Below, one piece after another: positions 6,206 through 16,087 of a stretch of DNA of 64,000 bases (position 1 is its first letter; each line of letters begins with the position of its first letter). Source of the DNA: Haemophilus parainfluenzae (GTDB taxonomy: Bacteria; Pseudomonadota; Gammaproteobacteria; Enterobacterales; Pasteurellaceae); contig NZ_QEPT01000001.1 of NCBI RefSeq assembly GCF_003252755.1, positions 62,001-126,000 on the forward strand. Reading direction: 5' to 3'. Both the position numbers and the translations under genes were made by a program. The notes under the pieces were generated by a model. That model was not told where the DNA came from and made no database searches. It was given only the letters and a program-made list of their open reading frames with translations.

Positions 6206-9200
6206 ATGCTCAACGAAAACGATATCGAACAACTCACCCTTCAACGCCTGCAATCCCTCGGTTGGGAATATCGCTACGGTAAAGACTTGCCCGTTCATGA
6301 GGGCAAGTTTGCTCGTGGCGATTTGGGCGGTGTAATCTTTATTGAACAACTGCGTGAGGCGGTGCGTAAACTTAATCCGCAGCTACCTGAAAGTGCGGTG
6401 GATTCTGTGGTTAAATCCGCGACAAAAAGTGATATCGGCGATTTGGTGGTGCGTAATCAGGCGTTTTATAAACTGTTGCGTGATGGCGTGCGGGTGGAAT
6501 ATCAGGCTGACGGCAAGCAAAAAATCGAGATGGCGCGCTTGGTGGATTTCGAGCATTGGAAGAACAACCGTTTTGTTGCCGTCAATCAGCTGGAAATCCG
6601 CAGCCGTAAAGGGGGCAAACGGATTCCCGATATTATCGGCTTTGTCAATGGTCTGCCCTTGGTGGTATTTGAGCTCAAAAATCCGTTGCGTGAATCGGCG
6701 GATTTATTGCAGGCGTTTAATCAGTTTGAAACCTATAAAGATGAAATTACCGAGCTGTTTGTTTACAACCAAACCCTGATTATTTCAGACGGCATTGCTG
6801 CACGTTTGGGTTCGCTTTCGGCAGATTTCCAACGCTTTACCCCGTGGAAAGTGGTCGATGAAAAAAATAAAAGCGCACGATTATATTTTGATGATGAATT
6901 GCAAAGCCTGCTCAATGGCTTAATGCAGCCTGAGGATTTATTGGACTATATCCGCTATTTCGTCTTATTTGAGCGAGATTCCAGCGGTAAAACCATTAAA
7001 AAAATTGCGGCATACCATCAATATTACGGCGTAAATGAAGCAGTAGATTCCACGCTTTTTGCGACTTCAGAAAAAGGCGACCGCCGAATTGGCGTGATGT
7101 GGCATACGCAGGGTTCGGGTAAATCGATTTCCATGTTGTTTTATGCCGGCAAACTGCTTGCGCAGCCTGAATTGAAAAATCCTACCATTGTGGTGGTTAC
7201 CGACCGCAACGATTTGGACGGTCAGCTTTTCCAAACCTTTTCTTCTGGCAAAGATTTAATCAAACAAACGCCGCAACAAGTAGAAGATCGCGATCAACTG
7301 CGCCAACTGCTCGCGCAAAATGAAGTGGGCGGCGTGTTTTTTACTACGATTCAAAAATTCGCCCTAAATAAGAAAGAAAGCCACTTCCCCGTTTTAAATG
7401 AGCGCAGCAATATTATTGTAATCAGCGATGAAGCACACCGCAGCCAATATGGCTTTACTCAAAAGCTACATGAAGGCAAATTTCAGGCAGGCTACGCCCG
7501 CTATTTGCGCGATGCGCTACCAAATGCTTCGTTTATCGGTTTTACCGGTACGCCGATTAGCCTAGAAGATAAGGATACGCAAGATGTGTTTGGGCGTTAT
7601 GTGTCGATTTATGACTTGCAAGATGCGGTGGAAGATGGCGCAACCGTGCCGATTGTGTATGAAGCGCGCCAAATCCGCTTAAACGAAAAAGAACACGATG
7701 AGCTATTCAAAGAAATTGATGATTTGCTGGAAGAGGAGCAATCCCCTGCCCTGCGTTTGCAGGAAAAATTGCTGGGTTCGCAAGCCCGTCTGGCCGATTT
7801 AGCCGCGGATTTTGTGCAGCATTTTGCCAAACGCAATGAAGTCGTCGACAGCAAAGCGATGATGGTGGTTTCCAGCCGTCAGATTTGCGTGGACCTATAC
7901 AATGAAATCATCAAACTACGTCCTGAATGGCATTCAGACAATATCAACGAAGGGACGATTAAAATTGTGATGACGGGTTCTGCTTCCGATGCGCCGGAAA
8001 TGCAGAAACACGTTTACAGTAAACAGGAAAAACAAACACTAGAACGCCGTTTTAAAGATCCAAATGATGCACTGAAAATCGTGATTGTGCGCGATATGTG
8101 GCTGACGGGCTTTGATGCGCCTTGTTGTAACACAATGTATATCGACAAGCCGATGCAAGGGCATAACCTGATGCAGGCGATTGCTCGGGTTAACCGTGTA
8201 TTCCGCAATAAAAGCCGAGAAAACGGCGGCTTGATTGTGGATTATGTCGGTATTGCTGACGAGCTCAAAAAAGCTACTCAGCAATATACAAACTCACAAG
8301 GCAAGGGCAAGCTGACTGATAACGTAATTGATGTGTTCTTTAAAATGAAAGAGCATTTAGAGTTCGTCCGTAGCCTGTTTGCAACGCCGGTTGAAGGGAA
8401 AACCTTTGATGTTCAGACGGCCTTAGAAAAAGATAATCCGCATGATCTTCTGATGGCTATTCGTTTTGCCGCCAACCATATTTTAAGCCTCGATCAATTA
8501 CCATTTGATGGCAAAGCGCACGAGCAACATTGGTTTAATAAAAAAGAAACCGAGCCTCGCAAAAAAGCCTTTTTGAAAGCGGCAGGATTGGTGAAAAAAG
8601 GCTATATGCTGTGCGGTGCATTGGCTGAAGTTGAGCCGTACAACCAAGAAATTGCTTTTTATGATGCAGTACGCTCGATTCTCACGAAGCGTGAACAAAA
8701 TGGTACGGGTTCTAATGAAAGACAGATTTTATTAAAAAAATTGGTCAACCAAGCCGTCTATTCCGAAGGCGTGATTGATTTGTTTGACCTACTGGAAAAA
8801 CCGCAACCACAAATTAGTTTGCTTTCTGAAGAGTTTTTACAAACCATCAAAAACAGCCCGACTAAGAACTTATGGGTCAGCGCGGTGGAGCGTTATTTGG
8901 CAAGCGAAATCAAAGCCAAATCAGGCGCGAATCTGACATTGCAAAAAGACTTCGAGCAACGTTTGAAAGAAGCCCTAAATCAATACCACAACCACAATTT
9001 AAGCGTGGTGGAAATTTTGGATGAGCTCTTCAAAATGAGCCAAGACTTCCAAGAACGCTTAGCTTTAGGTGAAAAGCTGGGGCTGAAAAAAGAAGAACTC
9101 GCCTTCTACGAAGCCCTCGCCCAAAACCAAAGTGCCCGTGAACTGATGGGCGATGAAGTATTGAGCAAACTTGCCAAAGAAATTACCGATACTTTAAGAC

Positions 9201-9379
9201 GCTCAGTTACCATCGACTGGCAATACAAAGAAGGCGTTCGTGCCAAAATGCGTATTCTCGTTAAACGAGCTTTACAGCGTTATAAATACCCACCGGATAA
9301 ACAGGAAGAAGCCGTGAGCTATGTGATTAAGCAAGCGGAGGAAATTGCGGAGGATTTAACCGCAGAAAAATCACTATAG
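6206..9379 (+). CDS. hsdR: Type I restriction endonuclease subunit R
   Basis: Restriction and translocation subunit that cuts unmodified DNA after ATP-driven translocation. The 1057 residues fit the family. The PD-(D/E)xK nuclease is near residues 138-158 (PDIIGF, then VVFELKNP). The superfamily 2 motor has Walker A TQGSGKS at about 301, the DEAH box ISDEAHRSQYG at about 407, GFTGTPI, and QAIARVNRVF as motif VI. The start ATG has AAGGA seven bases upstream. It sits 335 bp behind the HEPN gene, beyond the tandem repeats, so it may have its own promoter and not follow the hsdM switch. No truncation is seen. It carries two exact Neisseria uptake sequences and one Haemophilus one. Confidence 0.97.
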   Translation: MLNENDIEQLTLQRLQSLGWEYRYGKDLPVHEGKFARGDLGGVIFIEQLREAVRKLNPQLPESAVDSVVKSATKSDIGDLVVRNQAFYKLLRDGVRVEYQADGKQKIEMARLVDFEHWKNNRFVAVNQLEIRSRKGGKRIPDIIGFVNGLPLVVFELKNPLRESADLLQAFNQFETYKDEITELFVYNQTLIISDGIAARLGSLSADFQRFTPWKVVDEKNKSARLYFDDELQSLLNGLMQPEDLLDYIRYFVLFERDSSGKTIKKIAAYHQYYGVNEAVDSTLFATSEKGDRRIGVMWHTQGSGKSISMLFYAGKLLAQPELKNPTIVVVTDRNDLDGQLFQTFSSGKDLIKQTPQQVEDRDQLRQLLAQNEVGGVFFTTIQKFALNKKESHFPVLNERSNIIVISDEAHRSQYGFTQKLHEGKFQAGYARYLRDALPNASFIGFTGTPISLEDKDTQDVFGRYVSIYDLQDAVEDGATVPIVYEARQIRLNEKEHDELFKEIDDLLEEEQSPALRLQEKLLGSQARLADLAADFVQHFAKRNEVVDSKAMMVVSSRQICVDLYNEIIKLRPEWHSDNINEGTIKIVMTGSASDAPEMQKHVYSKQEKQTLERRFKDPNDALKIVIVRDMWLTGFDAPCCNTMYIDKPMQGHNLMQAIARVNRVFRNKSRENGGLIVDYVGIADELKKATQQYTNSQGKGKLTDNVIDVFFKMKEHLEFVRSLFATPVEGKTFDVQTALEKDNPHDLLMAIRFAANHILSLDQLPFDGKAHEQHWFNKKETEPRKKAFLKAAGLVKKGYMLCGALAEVEPYNQEIAFYDAVRSILTKREQNGTGSNERQILLKKLVNQAVYSEGVIDLFDLLEKPQPQISLLSEEFLQTIKNSPTKNLWVSAVERYLASEIKAKSGANLTLQKDFEQRLKEALNQYHNHNLSVVEILDELFKMSQDFQERLALGEKLGLKKEELAFYEALAQNQSARELMGDEVLSKLAKEITDTLRRSVTIDWQYKEGVRAKMRILVKRALQRYKYPPDKQEEAVSYVIKQAEEIAEDLTAEKSL
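6784..6793 (-). other. Neisseria-type DNA uptake sequence in hsdR (12-mer AT-DUS)
   Basis: Plus strand TTCAGACGGC, and the extended TTCAGACGGCAT (6784-6795) is the exact reverse complement of the 12-mer ATGCCGTCTGAA typical of N. meningitidis and N. gonorrhoeae. A Haemophilus AAGTGCGGT lies about 400 bp upstream at 6391-6399. Confidence 0.85.
8412..8421 (-). other. Neisseria-type DNA uptake sequence in hsdR (AG-DUS)
   Basis: Plus strand TTCAGACGGC, extended by CT, giving the AG-type 12-mer AGGCCGTCTGAA on the minus strand. It is the third exact 10-mer in the locus. A 9/10 match (ATCAGACGGC) lies in hsdM at 3366-3375. Confidence 0.8.
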
Positions 9380-9398
9380 GCGTTAATTTCATATAATA

Positions 9399-9430
9399 AA
9401 AAACCGAGCTATTTAGCTCGGTTTCTTTTT
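9399..9430. terminator. Bidirectional terminator between hsdR and uup
   Basis: Perfect stem AAACCGAGCT / AGCTCGGTTT with an ATTT loop, an A run on the left and a T run on the right. It can end both the rightward hsdR transcript and the leftward uup transcript. Confidence 0.9.
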
Positions 9431-9440
9431 TATCTATCCT

Positions 9441-11384
9441 CTATTTTGCTTCAGCTTGAGTTTTTTTCTCTTCAAGTTCTTCCCAACGGAGGAAAGCTGT
9501 TTCAAGTTCAGCTTCGGTGTCTGATAATTCCTTAAGCTTGGCATCTGTTACATCATGGGCTTGTTGGAAAAAGTGAGGATCACCAATTTCAGCTTGAAGT
9601 GCGGTAATTTTCTCTTCCAATTCTTCCAATAGTTGTGGAAGTTGTTCTAATTCACGTTGTTCTTTGTAAGAAAGTTTAACGGATTTTAGCTTTTGAGAAA
9701 CAACGTCATTTTTGACCGCACTTTCCTGTACTTTTGGTGCTTCTTTTTTGGATTTTGGGGTCTCTTGCTCTGCTTTCATCGCAAAGTAATTGGCTTGTTG
9801 TCCTTTCGCATCAAAGAAACCGCCTACGTATTTATTCAATACACCGTCGCCTTCAAAGAAATAACACTCCGTCGCGACGTTATCAATAAACTGACGATCA
9901 TGGCTGACAATCAATAAGGTGCCTTGATAATCCGTGAGGATTTCTTCCAATAATTCTAAGGTTTCTACATCCAAGTCATTGGTTGGTTCATCGAGAATCA
10001 ATAGATTATTCGGTTTCAGTAATAATTTAGCTAATAACAAGCGATTACGTTCACCACCTGAAAGCGCTTTGACAGGTGTCATGGCGCGTTTCGGTGGAAA
10101 TAAGAAGTCCTGCAAATAGCCTAACACATGGCGTTTTATACCATTGACTTCAATATCCTGTTTGCCATCGGCAACGTTATCCATCACCGTTTTTTCTGGA
10201 TCAAGATCAGCGCGATATTGATCAAAATAAGCGATATCTAATTTTGTACCACAATGAATACGACCACTGGTTGGCTTGATTTCACCTAATAAAAGTTTAA
10301 TAAATGTGGTTTTTCCGCAACCATTTGGGCCAACCAATGCAATTTTATCGCCACGTAAAATGGTCGTACTGAAATCTTTGAGAAGTTGTTTGCCTTCAAT
10401 TTCATAGCTCACATCTTCCATTTCAAATACTATTTTGCCAGAGCGACTCGAGTTATCTAATTGTAACTTGGCGGTGCCCATCACTTCACGACGTTGGCGA
10501 CGTTCTTCACGCATAGCTTTTAAAGCTCGCACACGGCCTTCATTACGCGTACGGCGAGCTTTAATACCTTGACGAATCCAAACCTCTTCTTGCGCTAAAC
10601 GCTTATCAAAAAGCTCATTTTGCAATGCTTCGACACGTAAGCTTTCCTCTTTAGCGGTGAGGTATAAATCATAGTTACCTGGATAAGACACTAATTTCCC
10701 GCGGTCTAAATCGACAATACGAGTGGCCATTTTGCGGATAAAAGAACGGTCGTGGGAAATAAACACAATACTTCCGGTAAATTCCAATAAGAAGTTTTCT
10801 AACCATTCGATTGCATCCACATCTAAGTGATTGGTCGGTTCATCTAATAACAAGACATCGGGATTACACACCAACGCACGAGCAAGAGCGGCTTTACGCA
10901 ACCAACCACCCGATAAATCCGCTAATTTAGTATCAGGATTTAACTCGAGCTTTTGCAGGACTTCATTGATTTTATTTTCAAACTGCCAGCCGTTGTCATG
11001 CTCTAATTTGGCCTGCACTTGTGCCAGTTGATTAAGAATTTGTTCACTGTAATTTTGTGTCAACTCTTGTGAAATATGGTGATATTCCTTTAACAAATCC
11101 GCTAAATGCTCAATCCCTTCCGCCACATAATCAAATACATTCCCTTCAGCATGGCGAGGCGGGTCTTGTTCTAAACGAGAAACTACTAAATCTTTTTCAT
11201 ACTGCACTTTTCCGTCATCCATGGTGACTTGCTGTGCAATAATTTTTAATAAAGTCGATTTACCTGCACCGTTACGCCCTACCAAACATACGCGCTCATT
11301 CGGTTCAATATGCAATTCGGCGTGATCAAGTAAAGGATGATCACTAAAAGAAAGATAAGCGTTAGTTAAACTAATTAATGCCAC
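9441..11384 (-). CDS. uup: ABC-F family ATPase Uup
   Basis: Cytoplasmic ABC-F ATPase with two ABC cassettes and no membrane segments. Members act on the ribosome, and uup mutants show increased transposon excision. The first cassette has GRNGAGKST, LSGGWLRKAALARAL and LLLDEPTNHLD. The second has GPNGCGKTT, LSGGERNRLLLAKLL and LILDEPTNDLD. The C-terminal 90 residues are a charged coiled coil as in Uup. The 647-residue length is typical. It lies 45 nt downstream of the dgt-like gene on the same strand. The GDGVLNKYVGGFFDAKGQQ segment supports Uup over other ABC-F members. Confidence 0.94.
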   Translation of the reverse strand: MALISLTNAYLSFSDHPLLDHAELHIEPNERVCLVGRNGAGKSTLLKIIAQQVTMDDGKVQYEKDLVVSRLEQDPPRHAEGNVFDYVAEGIEHLADLLKEYHHISQELTQNYSEQILNQLAQVQAKLEHDNGWQFENKINEVLQKLELNPDTKLADLSGGWLRKAALARALVCNPDVLLLDEPTNHLDVDAIEWLENFLLEFTGSIVFISHDRSFIRKMATRIVDLDRGKLVSYPGNYDLYLTAKEESLRVEALQNELFDKRLAQEEVWIRQGIKARRTRNEGRVRALKAMREERRQRREVMGTAKLQLDNSSRSGKIVFEMEDVSYEIEGKQLLKDFSTTILRGDKIALVGPNGCGKTTFIKLLLGEIKPTSGRIHCGTKLDIAYFDQYRADLDPEKTVMDNVADGKQDIEVNGIKRHVLGYLQDFLFPPKRAMTPVKALSGGERNRLLLAKLLLKPNNLLILDEPTNDLDVETLELLEEILTDYQGTLLIVSHDRQFIDNVATECYFFEGDGVLNKYVGGFFDAKGQQANYFAMKAEQETPKSKKEAPKVQESAVKNDVVSQKLKSVKLSYKEQRELEQLPQLLEELEEKITALQAEIGDPHFFQQAHDVTDAKLKELSDTEAELETAFLRWEELEEKKTQAEAK

Positions 11385-11429
11385 AAAATTGTCCTATAAA
11401 TTCAAAATATCAATAAAAATAACCGCACT

Positions 11430-12782
11430 TTAAAGCTGCTGATAAACCTTTAAGGCATAGGCATCTGACATACCCGCAATATAATCACAAATAATACGCT
11501 TTTTACCCTGTTCTGGTGCATTTTTCCAACGATTAGCGGTATTCGTTGGCAATAAACGTTCAGGGTCAGACTCAAAAATCTGGAACATTTCTGTGAGAAT
11601 GCGTTGCCCTTTATATTCAATGCGTTGTGTTTCTACATGACGAATCACGTATTTCCACACAAATTTTTTGAACACATTTAATGCAGCAATCACATCTTGC
11701 GGTAGTTCTGCGTTATAACGTAACAAAGGCTCATCAAAATTGCCGGTAACTTTCCAACGCACATGGGTAATAAAGAAATTCACTAATGCCCCAATGGCAT
11801 TTTTACGCTCGAAATGATGGTTGGAGAATAATCGTTGGCTGACCTGTTCTATATTTTTTGCCAACCAATCTGAAGGAATCGTTTTAAGTTCAGCTAATGC
11901 TTCTTGCCATTGATGTTGATTTACCACACCGGTCACAATCGCATCTTCTAAATCATGCACCCCGTAAGCAATATCATCCGCCAATTCCATAATGCTGCAA
12001 TCTAAAGATTTAAATTGTGTTTTTAAAAACTCGTCAGGTTCTGACCGCACTTTTTGAAATGAACCAAACAAAGTGCGGTCATTTTCAGAAAGGTTTTGCA
12101 ACAGCCAGTTGAACATTGTGATGTCATCACGGAATAAGCCTTTTCCTGGTTTCCAATCGCTAATTTTGACATAACGCGGATCTGAGTTTTCCGCATGCGG
12201 CAACTGGGTATATTGCGGGGAAGATAAGTCTAAAATATTCGGGTATTTGACCACGCCTAAAATAGCACGACGCGTTAAATTCATCCCTGCCGTCTCAGTA
12301 TAAGGCTCAAGTTTAGTAATGATACGAAATGTCTGCGCATTGCCTTCAAAGCCACCATGATTACACATCATATAATTAAGCGCTACTTCCCCACCATGAC
12401 CAAATGGTGGATGGCCAATATCATGCGCAAAGCACAAACTTTCAATTAAATCATTGCTTGGTAATAAAGGCTTGAGTTTTTTCTGTAATTCACTTTTTTC
12501 GATATGAAGCTGGTCTGAAATAGCAACATAGCTTTCCGCAAATTTTAATTGGGAAACCAGACTGCTACCGATTTGTGCTACTTCAAGAGAATGAGTTAGG
12601 CGCGTACGATAAAAATCATTTTCGCCCACCGCGTGAATTTGTGTTTTTGCTTGTAAACAACGGAAAGCGGCGGAATGTAAAATCCGCCCGCGATCACGAC
12701 GAAATGGCGGTCGATGATCTTTTTCGCGAGGCGGATCAGGGAGGAAACGTTCAGTCCAAAAATCAGCTAATTGGGTTCTCAT
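11430..12782 (-). CDS. dgt: dGTPase-like deoxynucleoside triphosphate triphosphohydrolase
   Basis: HD-superfamily metal-dependent hydrolase that cleaves dNTPs to nucleoside plus tripolyphosphate. The HD residues are seen in THSLEVAQ and [16 protein letters not shown], with a further D in [17 protein letters not shown] start it at ATG 12782 ([13 protein letters not shown]), giving 450 residues, because that ATG overlaps the lrgB stop as ATGA, so translation is probably coupled; an in-frame upstream start at 12842 would lie inside lrgB. The family includes dgt proper and dGTPase-like proteins of undetermined specificity, and this one resembles the latter group in length. Confidence 0.87.
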   Translation of the reverse strand: MRTQLADFWTERFLPDPPREKDHRPPFRRDRGRILHSAAFRCLQAKTQIHAVGENDFYRTRLTHSLEVAQIGSSLVSQLKFAESYVAISDQLHIEKSELQKKLKPLLPSNDLIESLCFAHDIGHPPFGHGGEVALNYMMCNHGGFEGNAQTFRIITKLEPYTETAGMNLTRRAILGVVKYPNILDLSSPQYTQLPHAENSDPRYVKISDWKPGKGLFRDDITMFNWLLQNLSENDRTLFGSFQKVRSEPDEFLKTQFKSLDCSIMELADDIAYGVHDLEDAIVTGVVNQHQWQEALAELKTIPSDWLAKNIEQVSQRLFSNHHFERKNAIGALVNFFITHVRWKVTGNFDEPLLRYNAELPQDVIAALNVFKKFVWKYVIRHVETQRIEYKGQRILTEMFQIFESDPERLLPTNTANRWKNAPEQGKKRIICDYIAGMSDAYALKVYQQL

Positions 12783-13471
12783 AAAAATAGATGAATAATA
12801 TGGAATACTAAGGGTGCTAAAATGGAGCTCATAATACCGCAAAGTACCAAAGAAATCGAACTATAACTACCCGCTTTTGGATCGGCTTCCATACAACTTA
12901 CCGTACCTAATGCGTGAGAAACCGCGCCAACAGACAAACCCACTGCTTCTTGTTGTTTAATCCCAACTTTTTTCAAGATGAGATAACCAAAAACGGAGCC
13001 TTGTAAACCCGCAACGACCACACCTACCGCAGTCACGGCGGGAATACCGCCTAAATGTGAAGACACTTCCATCGCAATTGGTGTGGTAATTGATTTTGGC
13101 AATACGGTCGCCACCATTTCAGGACTTGCGCCTAAAATAATAGCAAAAATAGCCCCTGTAAACATTGAGAATATCGAAGCCAATGTGACGACTGAAAGGA
13201 TAATTTTCCACTGTTTGGCAATTTGACGAAGTTGTTCATACAACGGTAACGCCAGTGCAACAATACTCAACCCTAATAAATTATTAATCGGCGCATTTCC
13301 TGCCATATAATTATCATAAGGGATGCCTCCTACTTCTAAGATCAAAACGAGAATGGATACAGTAAGTACGAAAGTATTGAAAATCATGGACTTCCAACGT
13401 TTACTAATTTGTAATGCAAGCCAAAATCCAAAAATCGTTAAACCAGTATAAAGATAAATTGCATACTGCAT
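12779..13471 (-). CDS. lrgB: LrgB/CidB family membrane protein
   Basis: Inner-membrane protein of 230 residues with about six hydrophobic segments. It has the family motifs [10 protein letters not shown] and [17 protein letters not shown], the latter resembling the usual GTARA(x)E...G.S region. LrgB is the partner of the holin-like LrgA. In Gram-positive bacteria the pair modulates murein hydrolase activity and metabolite export; the role in Pasteurellaceae is not established. It begins 9 nt after the lrgA stop and overlaps the dgt-like start by 4 nt, so lrgA-lrgB-dgt-uup looks like one transcript. Confidence 0.92.
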   Translation of the reverse strand: MQYAIYLYTGLTIFGFWLALQISKRWKSMIFNTFVLTVSILVLILEVGGIPYDNYMAGNAPINNLLGLSIVALALPLYEQLRQIAKQWKIILSVVTLASIFSMFTGAIFAIILGASPEMVATVLPKSITTPIAMEVSSHLGGIPAVTAVGVVVAGLQGSVFGYLILKKVGIKQQEAVGLSVGAVSHALGTVSCMEADPKAGSYSSISLVLCGIMSSILAPLVFHIIHLFL

Positions 13472-13480
13472 AATAAAACC

Positions 13481-13897
13481 TTAGTCTGCCTGAAAATTAC
13501 GTTTCTCTAATACTTTCTGACGTTTATGAGTAAAAGATTGCTTGTAAAACAAATAATTACCCCAAAATGCGATAATAAAGAGCGTCAGAAAAGTACTGAG
13601 AATATTTGGAATGAGTAAAATTTTCCATTGAGAAACAAGTAAATCATAATATTTGATAATGCCTACACTCACCGGCACAAAAAGTACTGCCATATACCGA
13701 ATTAACAAACTAGAACCCAAATAAATCCATTCTAAACGAATGACACGAGTGGTTAATCCAATAAAAAGTATTAATAATCCCCAGATGCTGCCAGGAATTC
13801 CAACAGGCACATACTGCGAAATCAAATTGCCGAGTAGCAACATAATGTATAAAATCACGAGCGAGCGAACAAGTTGAACGCCTTTTTGGAGTAACAT
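13481..13897 (-). CDS. lrgA: LrgA/CidA family holin-like membrane protein
   Basis: Small membrane protein of 138 residues with four hydrophobic segments and the LrgA/YohJ motif [16 protein letters not shown] stretch ([15 protein letters not shown]). The C-terminus is charged ([10 protein letters not shown]). It is first in the leftward lrgA-lrgB-dgt-uup unit and divergent from the nuclease gene; promoters must lie in the AT-rich 13898-14009 gap. The holin-like function is known for Staphylococcus; here it is inferred by family. Confidence 0.9.
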   Translation of the reverse strand: MLLQKGVQLVRSLVILYIMLLLGNLISQYVPVGIPGSIWGLLILFIGLTTRVIRLEWIYLGSSLLIRYMAVLFVPVSVGIIKYYDLLVSQWKILLIPNILSTFLTLFIIAFWGNYLFYKQSFTHKRQKVLEKRNFQAD

Positions 13898-14009
13898 ATT
13901 TCCTCTTTCAACTTATTTAACAATAATTCAAATTTATTTTACGCTTTTTTTGTTAGAATTACCCTCTCTTTTTAGTTAAATATTGCGATATAGATCAAAG
14001 AAATTCAAA

Positions 14010-14525
14010 ATGATTAAAAAATTCTTCTTATTTTTAACCATAATTTTAACCGCACTTTGGACGCAATTTTCAATCTCAGCAGAACGCCAAGTAGAATGCT
14101 GGGTAGTAGGCGTAAGTGATGGCGACACCCTGACTTGCCTCTTACCCACTAAAAAACAATTCAAAGTGCGATTACAAGAAATTGATGCTCCAGAAAAAGG
14201 CCAACCATTTGGAAAGAAAGCCAAACAATATCTTTCACAGCTTGTTTTTAAACAAAATGTGACGTTGTCAGTTTCCGGTTATGATCGCTACCAACGTATT
14301 TTGGCAACGGTTTATCTACAAGAACAAAACATCAACTTAGAAATGGTAAAAAACGGTATGGCGTGGGTTTATCCGCAATATGCTAAAAATCCACTCTACT
14401 TTCAAGCTCAAGATTTTGCCCAACAACAAAAAATTGGCTTATGGCGTGATCCTAACCCTACCGCCCCTTATGAATGGCGCAAACAGAACAAAGCAGGTAA
14501 ACATGGAGGTCAACATGGCTTTTGA
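14010..14525 (+). CDS. Exported thermonuclease (SNase-like)
   Basis: Staphylococcal-nuclease-fold endonuclease, probably secreted or periplasmic. From ATG 14010 the product is 171 residues with a signal peptide (KKFFLFLTIILTALWTQFSISA). A TTG-initiated extension from 13983 has no support. Catalytic features are the Ca2+-binding Asp in VSDGDTLTC, RLQEIDAPEKG with the Asp/Glu pair, and YDRYQRILATV with the second Arg. H. influenzae has a homologue next to the csd genes, as I recall. The end overlaps csdA by 11 nt, an odd pairing of nuclease and sulfur-transfer genes that may reflect only operon packing. Confidence 0.9.
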   Translation: MIKKFFLFLTIILTALWTQFSISAERQVECWVVGVSDGDTLTCLLPTKKQFKVRLQEIDAPEKGQPFGKKAKQYLSQLVFKQNVTLSVSGYDRYQRILATVYLQEQNINLEMVKNGMAWVYPQYAKNPLYFQAQDFAQQQKIGLWRDPNPTAPYEWRKQNKAGKHGGQHGF

Positions 14526-15717
14526 TTATCAATCATTTAAAAATGAATTTCCTTATTTTAAATCGCCAAATGCTGTAGTTTATTTGGATAATGCGGCGAC
14601 AGCACTAAAACCTCAAGCATTAATTGATGCAACGAGTACTTTTTATCAATCGGCAGGCTCCGTGCATCGTAGTCAGTACGAAGCCGCACAAACAGCACAA
14701 TATGAAAATGCCCGTCACTTAGTCAAAACCTTAATTAATGCAGAAGATGAAAAAGCCGTAATTTGGACTTCCGGAACAACGCATGGCATTAATTTGGTTG
14801 CCAACGGTTTACTCCCCTCTTTGCATGCAAATGACGAGATTTTAATTAGCCAAGCGGACCATCATGCTAATTTTGTTACTTGGCACGAAACAGCGAAAAA
14901 ATGTGGGGCAAAAATTCAAGTGCTGCCTATTTTGGATAATTGGCTAATTGATGAAAATGCCTTAATTGCAGCATTGAATAAGAAAACCAAATTAGTGGCA
15001 CTCAATTTTGTTTCCAACGTAACGGGAACGGAACAACATATCCAGCATTTAATTCGACTAATCCGTCAACATAGCAATGCGCTCGTTTTAGTGGATGCTG
15101 CTCAGGCTATTAGTCATATACAGATTGATTTACAGGCATTAGATGCGGATTTTATTGCCTTTTCTGCGCACAAAATTTATGGCCCCAACGGGATTGGTGT
15201 ATTAAGCGGAAAACTAAGCTCACTTTCCTTGCTACAACCGCTTTTTTACGGTGGAAAAATGATTGAGCGAGTATCCCATGAATGTATTACCTTTGCCGAT
15301 TTACCTTATCGATTAGAGGCCGGCACACCGAATATTGCTGGCGTGATTGGTTTTGGTGCGGTGCTAAATTGGCTTAAAAAATGGGATTTTCAGGCCGCCG
15401 AGGCTCATGCCGTTGAGCTTGCCGAGCAAAGTAAAGTGCGGTTAAAAAACTATCCAAATTGTCGTTTATTCAATTCACCGCAACCAAGTTCTGTGGTCTG
15501 TTTTGTTTTTGATGGGATTGCTGCTTCAGATCTTGCGACCCTATTAAGTGAACAAAAAATTGCGTTGCGTGTTGGCGAACATTGCGCCCAACCTTACTTA
15601 GCCCGTCTTGGCGAGCGCACTACATTAAGACTTTCTTTTGCGCCTTATAACAGCCCGCAAGATGTGGACGCTTTTTTTGCGGCATTAGATAAATCCTTAG
15701 AGTTATTAGCATGCTAG
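14515..15717 (+). CDS. csdA: Cysteine desulfurase, CsdA/SufS type
   Basis: PLP enzyme that takes sulfur from cysteine and passes it as persulfide to a SufE/CsdE partner. I start it at ATG 14515 (MAFDYQSF) because AGGAGGT lies just upstream at 14504-14510; the product is 400 residues. The PLP lysine is about K220 in SAHKIYGPNG. The persulfide cysteine is about C357 in RVGEHCAQP, the group II (SufS/CsdA) context. The gene for the partner protein starts 7 nt before its stop. Without a sufBCD cluster nearby, CsdA is the better name; SufS cannot be excluded. Confidence 0.9.
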   Translation: MAFDYQSFKNEFPYFKSPNAVVYLDNAATALKPQALIDATSTFYQSAGSVHRSQYEAAQTAQYENARHLVKTLINAEDEKAVIWTSGTTHGINLVANGLLPSLHANDEILISQADHHANFVTWHETAKKCGAKIQVLPILDNWLIDENALIAALNKKTKLVALNFVSNVTGTEQHIQHLIRLIRQHSNALVLVDAAQAISHIQIDLQALDADFIAFSAHKIYGPNGIGVLSGKLSSLSLLQPLFYGGKMIERVSHECITFADLPYRLEAGTPNIAGVIGFGAVLNWLKKWDFQAAEAHAVELAEQSKVRLKNYPNCRLFNSPQPSSVVCFVFDGIAASDLATLLSEQKIALRVGEHCAQPYLARLGERTTLRLSFAPYNSPQDVDAFFAALDKSLELLAC

Positions 15718-16085
15718 AAAACATTAAACAGGCAAAAAATTGGGAAGATCGTTACCGGTTCATTATTCAAGCCGGTAAACATCTTCCTCAACCCTCTCCA
15801 GATGAATTGGCTCAAATGCAATCAATTCAAGGCTGTGAAGCGGGACTTTGGTTTATGGCCATTCCACAATATGACGATACGTTTCAATTTCAAGCTTACA
15901 GTGAAGCACGCATTATGAATGGTTTATTATGGTTGTTACTGCAAAATATCAATGGCCAAACCAGCAACCAATTACAACAATTTAATATTCGTCAATTTTT
16001 TGATGAACTTAGTATTGCCTCTCGCTTAAGTGAAACCCGCTTAAACGGTTTAAAACAAATTGAAGAAATCTTGCACAATCTGTAA
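15711..16085 (+). CDS. csdE: SufE/CsdE family sulfur acceptor
   Basis: Small cytoplasmic protein of 124 residues that stimulates the desulfurase and accepts its persulfide. The acceptor cysteine is C42 in SIQGCEAGLWF, matching the family QGC.S.VW region. It overlaps csdA by 7 nt, and the two enzymes work as a pair. The length is slightly shorter than E. coli CsdE or SufE (about 138-147 residues) but both ends look complete. Confidence 0.9.
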   Translation: MLENIKQAKNWEDRYRFIIQAGKHLPQPSPDELAQMQSIQGCEAGLWFMAIPQYDDTFQFQAYSEARIMNGLLWLLLQNINGQTSNQLQQFNIRQFFDELSIASRLSETRLNGLKQIEEILHNL

Positions 16086-16087
16086 TT

